NCBI GenBank assembly: GCA_038503075.1
Contig: JBCAML010000014.1
Span: 434,001 to 498,000, forward strand
DNA from: Gyromitra esculenta
Taxonomy: Eukaryota; Ascomycota; Pezizomycetes; Pezizales; Discinaceae
Direction of reading: 5' to 3'
DNA length: 64,000 nucleotides
Shown one piece after another: positions 58,444 to 64,000 of the stretch (its first letter is position 1; each line of letters starts with the position of its first letter). Under the pieces are notes generated by a model. The model worked only from the letters and a program-made list of their open reading frames with translations. It was not told the DNA's origin and made no database searches. A program made the translations under genes and the position numbers.

Positions 58444-58532
58444 GTATGAGGGTGAAGTTAGAACGGCTAGGATGTTGAGCCACTAAAACCGATTTTTCAG
58501 TATCCTAGCCGTTCCAAATTGACCCCTCGTAC
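58444..58532. repeat. Small foldback element I (about 89 bp)
   Basis: GAGGGTGAAGTTAGAACGGC then TAGGAT on the left pairs with ATCCTAGCCGTTCCAAATTG then ACCCCTC on the right. The loop is about 30 bases (TTGAGCCACTAAAACCGA). It is the size of a small-RNA precursor hairpin. Confidence 0.75.
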
Positions 58533-58797
58533 GTGATGGAAACGAAATATGTATTTCTTTATGAGACTAAAGTACTCTCGGATCTTTTTTTTGGGTACTA
58601 CTCCCCGGTGTACAGTTGTGTAGGGTACTTGTAATCCCATGGCTTCGGCAACTGGTTATGGGACGTGCCACAGACAGGGTACGGACTGGGTGTAATAAGC
58701 GACGATGATCAATCCTAAAGGGATTCTGATAGGCAGAGAGCCACTTCCAGAGTGGGAGATTTCCTCTCTAAGTTTGTTTTCCCTATATACTGCTAGT

Positions 58798-58947
58798 ATT
58801 CCCGATCAGCCAAATACCAGGACGGTCCAAATACCAGAACACGGATTCTAGTAAGAAAACCTGCAGAGTAACCAAATTTTGCCCAATGAGAGATACAACT
58901 GATCCTCCTAGCATTTGGACCGTCCTGGTATTTGACTGATCGGGAAT
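58798..58947. mobile_element. Foldback element family D, copy 1
   Basis: 150 bp. ATTCCCGATCAGCCAAATAC and CAGGACGGTCCAAATA pair with GCATTTGGACCGTCCTG and GTATTTGACTGATCGGGAAT. The word TAGTATT flanks it on the left and, two bases off, on the right, so it may be a target-site duplication. Its interior (ACACGGATTCTAGTAAGAAA) is shared with copy 2. Confidence 0.85.
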
Positions 58948-59327
58948 AGTATTCCTATTCTCTTCACATGAAAGGAGTGAAACGAATGTTCGGGGAAGTT
59001 GTTGAACATCCGCGTAAGTGGCTAATCTGCGCACCTGGTGCGGAATACACTAGAGATTATGGGTATGCATGGTGCGGGAAGGCGCTGAGAGTGGGCTGGG
59101 CAAGCTTGTCTACACCTTCAGATAATTTTGACCAATCAAAGTCCTGAAAATAGCAAAAGAGGCTTTTGGTGGCTTACCAGGAGACAAAAACGTGTGGTCA
59201 AAGCCACAAATTTGGTGACATTCCCTCAGATTGCGTTTTTTGACTGTGGCTTTGCTAACAAATATTTTTTTGAAGAAGGCGAAGACAAGCTTGCCCAACT
59301 CACCTTCTACGCCTACCCGCACCATAA

Positions 59328-59461
59328 TACTCGTACTCTAGCATAAGCACCTGGAAATGCCTTTTGGTGGCAACGTTTTTTAATTCGTCCAGCAGCACTT
59401 CAAAATATGGTTGGCCAAAGTCTTACCCTTGTTTTCAGGTACTTATGCTAGAGCACAAGTA
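59328..59461. mobile_element. Foldback element family E, copy 2 (inverted relative to copy 1)
   Basis: 134 bp. TACTCGTACTCTAGCATAAG pairs with CTTATGCTAGAGCACAAGTA. The interior read on the minus strand, GGTTGGCCAAAGTCTTACCC region and AAGTGCTGCTGGACGAATTA, matches copy 1 at 56408-56544. Confidence 0.85.
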
Positions 59462-59560
59462 CTAGGGCTCCAGTCTAAGGAACCCTGGAGCGGATAATCC
59501 CGTAATCGTATTTTTGCATATTACTTGTTAGCAGGTCCTTGATATACCAATACTATCATC

Positions 59561-59709
59561 GATCAGCTAAATGCCAGGACGGGCTAAATGCCAGAACACG
59601 GATTCTGGTAAGAAAACTTGCTTATATTCAGCAGGGTAACCGGTTTTTGCCCAATGAAAAATACAACCGACCCTCCAAGCATTTGGACGATCCTAGCATT
59701 TGGCTGATC
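59561..59709. mobile_element. Foldback element family D, copy 2
   Basis: 149 bp. GATCAGCTAAATGCCAGGAC pairs with a right arm ending CCTAGCATTTGGCTGATC. The interior ACACGGATTCTGGTAAGAAA and TTTTTGCCCAATGAAAAATA matches copy 1. Arms are more diverged than in copy 1 (AGGACGGGC against ACGATCCT). Confidence 0.82.
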
Positions 59710-59719
59710 AAGTATACTT

Positions 59720-59841
59720 GTTAGCAGGCATACGAACCAGGGGGCATGGGGAGCGTGGCTTTGTACGCTGCGGCATTGGGCACGGATTTCATAGCGTACG
59801 AAGGCACACCCCCATGTTTTCTGGTCCGTATGCCTGCTAAC
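59720..59841. repeat. Foldback element F (122 bp), adjacent to D2
   Basis: GTTAGCAGGCATACGAACCA pairs with TGGTCCGTATGCCTGCTAAC, going on through GGGGGCATGGGG against CCCCCATG. An inner stem GTACGCT/AGCGTAC lies in the loop. It starts ten bases after D2. The word TTGTTAGCAGG also occurs at about 59525, on the other side of D2, so D2 may have inserted next to or into a related element. Confidence 0.8.
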
Positions 59842-60419
59842 GGGTAATACCATGGAATTGTAGGTACATCGTACGGTAAAAAGAGCGAGGAACCGGTATC
59901 TATTGACAGGATTTTGTGACCAATCCAACCGCTAGAATCTTCCTCGAAAGCTCTGGGAAGCCAATAACAGCCCCGAGCTCCAAGTCTCACGCTTCTCGTT
60001 CTTTTTTGCCATACGCTGTATATACCAGGATTTTCCGTGCTGGAGCCACCTCTAGCCATATTTTTAATATACGCCTTCTGTGCTATAAAATCTTTAAGCC
60101 CTCAGTACGAAGTATTTCATTAGAAAGAAAAAATCTAGCTGCGGGGTACGCAGGGCCAAGTAAAGAAAATAATGATGACGATGATTACAGCATTATTATG
60201 GGTGCTGAAAATATGCTGTGATTCTAGAGAGCTAATGCACATACGCATACTCTAACAGTAGAGAGCATGCTCGCCGGATTAGCCAGCCGCGCGGCTTGCA
60301 TAGATAGCACACACCACTACAATTAAAAAGTATATGTCGTATAAGCCTGCAACGATAGCACCGCACTAATTCGCCGCCCCATGGGTTCTCTGAGAGAATT
60401 CCTGGTGTGGAGTCTTCTT

Positions 60420-60537
60420 ACTCGGGGCAGGCGTTTAGGACCCGAGCATGCAAGTGGCATGTAGGGGCTTCTAACCTGCCAGCAAGCTGACATCCACCTT
60501 GACCTCCAATAGACTAAATTAAATGCCTGCCCCGAGT
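60420..60537. repeat. Inverted-repeat element J (118 bp)
   Basis: ACTCGGGGCAGGCGTTTA pairs with TAAATGCCTGCCCCGAGT (17 of 18). The loop of about 80 bases contains GCAAGTGGCATGTAGG. One copy seen. Confidence 0.75.
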
Positions 60538-62500
60538 GCCGAGAGATCCCAAAGGGCGGCCGGGGTGCTTGAATGCATGCAAGCTTACATCAACGTCTGA
60601 CTAGTCAAAAGGCCCGTGGTAATAAGAGGTTGTTTCTCTGGTGCTGTATTGACATGCACCCCAAAATCAGCCCGAGCGGTCCTTCTGAAGTGTTACAGCA
60701 CATGTAGTCGTAATCTTAAGCGTATTAAACCCCGGGCTAGAGGGCTACATCAGCAGGTGTGAAGCCAGAGTAGAGCAACGGCAAGTGACAGCAGACAGCC
60801 TCAAAAGCCTCGAGTATGTGTTCGATCAGCTTATCACGTTAATTATAAGAGTCCGTCTATTCATATCATGATAGAGGTTTCACTTGAGTGAACAAAGAAT
60901 TGGCGACCATACTGGTGTTTAGCATTCGTCCAAGTGGCAGACGCATATTACGACTTCTCAAGGCACATATTTGAATCTAAAATCCACCCAAATAGGTACA
61001 TTCTGGGGCCCTTGTACTTGATGTTGATATAGTTGGTATCTTGAAGATATGCTCGTCGGAGTTTCGCACGAGTGATCAGTGATGATTTGAATTCTAATAT
61101 GAGCTAGTTCTGGCAGTTATTGAACGTAGAAATTGATGTTTGGATTTGATTTTCGCAAAATTTTGGGCGATAGATTATAACATGTATCGTGAGTGCTCGA
61201 TTTGACTCTTGGCCTAAACCTGCAGGTGGGCTCAAGTTTGCATATCCGAACATGATCGATCTCTTGCCGTCTCTCTCTGCTTACCGGCCTCTGCTCTCTT
61301 GCAATCCCGCTTTGGCAAGTTTCGTGCATAAGCTTGCTTTCTATAAAGGCTGGAACCCCCAAAACTGGTCTTCTGGTGGAAGCGGTTACCGGCCAAAGTA
61401 TGCTGAAACTGATCTGCCGTCCCAGTTTTGGTTTAGATTATGGCGGCTACAGACAAGGATCCTTACATCGAACTGAAGCTGTACAAATTGTGCAGGAGAT
61501 CAACAAAGCCATCGTGTGTACCCGCGCGTGCAGATACATGTAACTGCCACGGCTCACGGATTCCTCTCGTGCTATAGTAGACGATGTTAGCTATTTCTGA
61601 ACGAGATATTTAAAAGGGTTATGGCAAAGTTATTTCTATTAACTTTTCGCCATTATTCTGGCATCATCAGGGTCTCACTATTTATCATTTAATCAGTTTA
61701 TTTCTTCGTTACTACTGCATCCTGCAATTTAAGAGCGATCTAGAAGATATCATTTTTCAGGAGCAGGAATTACAAGCACAATTGACGCAGAAGCAACTTC
61801 CAAGCCACCTGTGCGTTGTGTTCCAGTTAGATTCTCATTCCCTATCGAAGATCTCGGGCTCGAGGCGAAACCGACGCAGGCGGCCACAGCAATGAAACCC
61901 CCGCTACAGCTAGCTAACTTAGTAGATTGCACACGTCTTAGAACAAGCTCGAACCCAATTTGTTGGTGGGTCTCCCTCGCCGTTTCCCAAGACCTTGGTT
62001 GCTGATGTGTGTGGAAAATTTTGTGCCGAGAAAGTTAGAGAGAGCTAGAAGGTAGCTAAGTAGAAGGTTAAACAGTTGGCGAAATTAAAGATGATGATGT
62101 CGGCTTACGGTATTGTAGAACAGTGCAGCATATTATTTGGTCCATTTACGAATAGAGCTTTCCTCTCCCTCTTTATACTTCTTGAGAACCAATTTATCTT
62201 GATTTTCTACTTTAATTTGCCACGAATTGACTGTGCTTGGCCAAGGTGGGTGGCCGAATCTACTCGCCGGTCAACTAAGGCGACTAACCGACTCCTTCGC
62301 CGGTCAGCCCGAAAAGTGCAGGGGCAGCAACACTTTTTTTTATATATACCTCTAGTGCTTTTTCCAGAACATTCAGCAAATGAAAAAGAGCTTGGCTCTC
62401 GTCCAATAATCTCATATCATCGTCAATCCATAAATTATGGATGCTTTTCCCGTTTCTAACTACCAGCACAGTTTGGATATTCACTCTCAATATCATTAAT

Positions 62501-63720
62501 ATGGAAGCTTCATGTTTTGACGTAGATGCCTTCGTTTTTGTGGAAACAAATGCTTCTATTCCTCTAAGACCGAAAGAAATACTGGTGCCGGAACGATTTT
62601 TGAAATACAAGGATGTATCGTCAATTATTGCGTTAAAGCAACAGGACCCGCATTCGGAGCGGACGAAAAAAATCCCAGTCCTCAGCACCCTCACAGTAGA
62701 TTTGGGTGATTACAAACTTTTGGACAGCGACCTCCCCCCAAGGCTGATATTTGCACACGCCGTTGCGGGACGCCAGTTGGACAACCGCGGGATATCACTG
62801 GGAACGACAGCCACTAAGGTTGAGGAAAAGATGATGGATTACGAAGTTGGCGATAAATTTTTTCTTGTGAATACCCATAATATCCATCAAGAGCACAGTC
62901 AAGGGAAGTATGATGCAGCCATCGAAGTACTAAACCTAAGTACGGGTGAGGTTGGATTTGTTTCAGCAACCTGCCTAATTTTCTATCCTCATGCAAAAGT
63001 GGTGAAAGAGTTTGAGTGGAGTCAGTGCTAAATTCTCCCTCACATTGCTCATGCTAATTTTCTATTTTTGGCCACATAGCAACCCCCATCGGTGGAAAAA
63101 TGCTGAACAGGATCGGCGATTTTATCTCTATCGGACACGGCATCAAGGCACTAAATTATGGCCAAGTTACGATGAATTACCCGATCGCCTTTGGACGTAA
63201 TCGGACAACTGGTTATTGGGGGTTTATTCCCATTCCAAACATCGTTGGGCTTAGCCCTGAAGAGCTTGAAAACTGGACAAGAAGTACCCTCTTGCCTGTG
63301 CATTCTCAAGGCCGCAGTCCCAGGCAGAACAAATCGGCCTCTTCACTTCCTAGTATACTCCACACGCCGGAATCATCATCCTCGGTGGGCGGTGTGGCGT
63401 CCGTTCGGGACTCCTCGTCGCCCGAACCTCCGGAATTTTCTCATTCAGATGCAGAGGCCTGCTATTGTCAGGAAAATCTCGACGTCGTGGCCGAGTTTAA
63501 GCGCAATAACCGACTCCCCGATACACTTGGTGCACCTCAATGGCGGCGACGGGGACCAGGTGATCCTTACAATATAGAACAAGAATTTGAGATTGGGGGT
63601 AGGGCGGACCGTCAAATGTTCGATTTAGGAATGGGTTCATCCAGCGGATCTGGAGGGGTCAATGGGAACGGATTCTCCGTAGAGCAGCTCGATAGTTTTA
63701 ATTATTGTTTTGGTGACTAG
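62501..63720 (+). CDS. Hypothetical protein with two SH3-like segments
   Basis: No named family recognised. Two exons, 62501-63020 and 63080-63720 (59-bp intron, donor GTCAGT, acceptor CATAG), give 387 codons, 386 aa. An upstream ATG at 62441 would add 20 residues including a weak hydrophobic stretch. Two segments end in the same way as SH3-type barrels: DYEVGDKFFLVNTHNI then STGEVGFVSATCLIFYP (about 125-168), and IGDFISIGHGIKALNYG then TTGYWGFIPIPNIVGLS (about 182-235). So a tandem SH3-like protein is possible. The C-terminal ~150 residues are Ser/Pro-rich and end in FSVEQLDSFNYCFGD. No signal peptide. It sits alone at the right edge of the gene desert. Confidence 0.65.
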
Positions 63721-64000
63721 GAAGTATATGTAGTCTTAGTGATTTCCTCCCTCCCTTTGTCTCTCTCTCCTCCCTCTCCCTCTCCCTCTCTCACGACCTC
63801 ATTGAGGTTTTAAATGCTATTTTTAGTTTTCTTTCTGCTCCTATCTTTCTGGTTTCTCTTGGGTTACACGTTCATGGATCAGAAGTTATCTACGATCTAG
63901 GGTAAAATATTTATGCTGGTGCTTAGGAACGTCATTAGATTAGCGGGCAAAAATTGTCAGAGATATACTCATGTGTTATAACGCTATACGAATCAACAAC
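63721..64000. other. 3' flank with CT microsatellite
   Basis: A (TCCCTC)n pyrimidine run lies at about 63745-63792, just after the last gene. The rest is AT-rich and unassigned. Confidence 0.5.

Larger units (their letters stand above)
53303..62500. other. Gene desert rich in foldback elements
   Basis: About 9.2 kb with no supportable gene. Holds hairpin elements H, B1, E1, A2, C with B2, I, D1, E2, D2, F and J, listed separately, and TACATGTA at 53767, 55905 and 61535. An AT-rich tandem repeat lies at 54.06-54.19 kb. The last 1.9 kb (60.6-62.5) has no obvious repeat and only short frames without homology. Confidence 0.6.

Noticed and set aside
49633..60537. Whether the hairpins form a CRISPR-like array
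   Set aside because: Repeats are irregularly spaced, differ by family, and the genome is eukaryotic.
61189..62005. Possible small gene(s) at 61.2-62.0 kb, including a minus-strand frame with a hydrophobic stretch
   Set aside because: The minus frame has only a GTG start and no extension; the plus frames do not join by plausible introns.

Overview
The window is nuclear DNA from a filamentous ascomycete (Pezizomycotina; an early-branching class such as Pezizomycetes would fit, but I cannot prove the class). The evidence is genes cut by many short GT-AG introns (about 50-120 bp) with CTAAC/CTGAC-like branch sites, and proteins such as Atg29, Isc1, Yae1, Aim11, CENP-O/Mcm21, an eukaryotic RNA-dependent RNA polymerase and a TRF-type telomere protein. 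No bacterial, viral or rRNA sequence was seen. I rebuilt exon chains by hand; for most genes the summed exon length is an exact multiple of three, which supports the models.

Layout. 1-985 (-): 5' half of mitochondrial D-lactate dehydrogenase, running off the left edge. 1.0-5.5 kb: AT-rich, no gene. 5.5-9.4 kb (+): large helical/coiled-coil protein of unknown function. 10.6-15.8 kb (+): RNA-dependent RNA polymerase. 16.5-17.6 kb (-): 2-Cys peroxiredoxin. 19.4-21.8 kb (+): WD40 protein of the LEC14B/DCAF11 family. 22.3-22.9 kb (-): unknown protein. 23.9-25.6 kb (+): Atg29. 27.5-28.4 kb (+): unknown protein. 29.35 kb (-): tRNA-Gly(UCC). 30.0-33.7 kb (-): TRF-like telobox protein. 34.3-35.5 kb (-): WDR5/Swd3. 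37.4-49 kb: a GC-richer, gene-dense block with Isc1, Gdt1, a second tRNA-Gly(UCC), Yae1, Aim11, CENP-O and an acetyl-CoA transporter. 50.7-53.3 kb (+): dipeptidyl-peptidase V. 53.3-62.5 kb: a gene desert. 62.5-63.7 kb (+): an unrecognised protein with two SH3-like segments.

The most unusual feature is the 49.6-60.6 kb stretch. It holds at least fourteen near-perfect inverted-repeat (foldback) elements of about 90-335 bp in ten families, A to J. Four families occur twice here, one copy is nested in another element, and one family shows a 5-bp stem block replaced on both arms at once. They look like non-autonomous MITE-like elements or hairpin-RNA loci. A second genome-level signal is the palindrome TACATGTA, seen about 15 times, always between genes. 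Two tRNA-Gly(UCC) genes 13 kb apart are nearly identical except for introns of about 10 and 35 nt.

The genes do not form a pathway cluster. They are mostly housekeeping genes (redox, autophagy, chromatin, sphingolipid, Golgi ion homeostasis, kinetochore, telomere, secretion) with a few lineage-specific genes.
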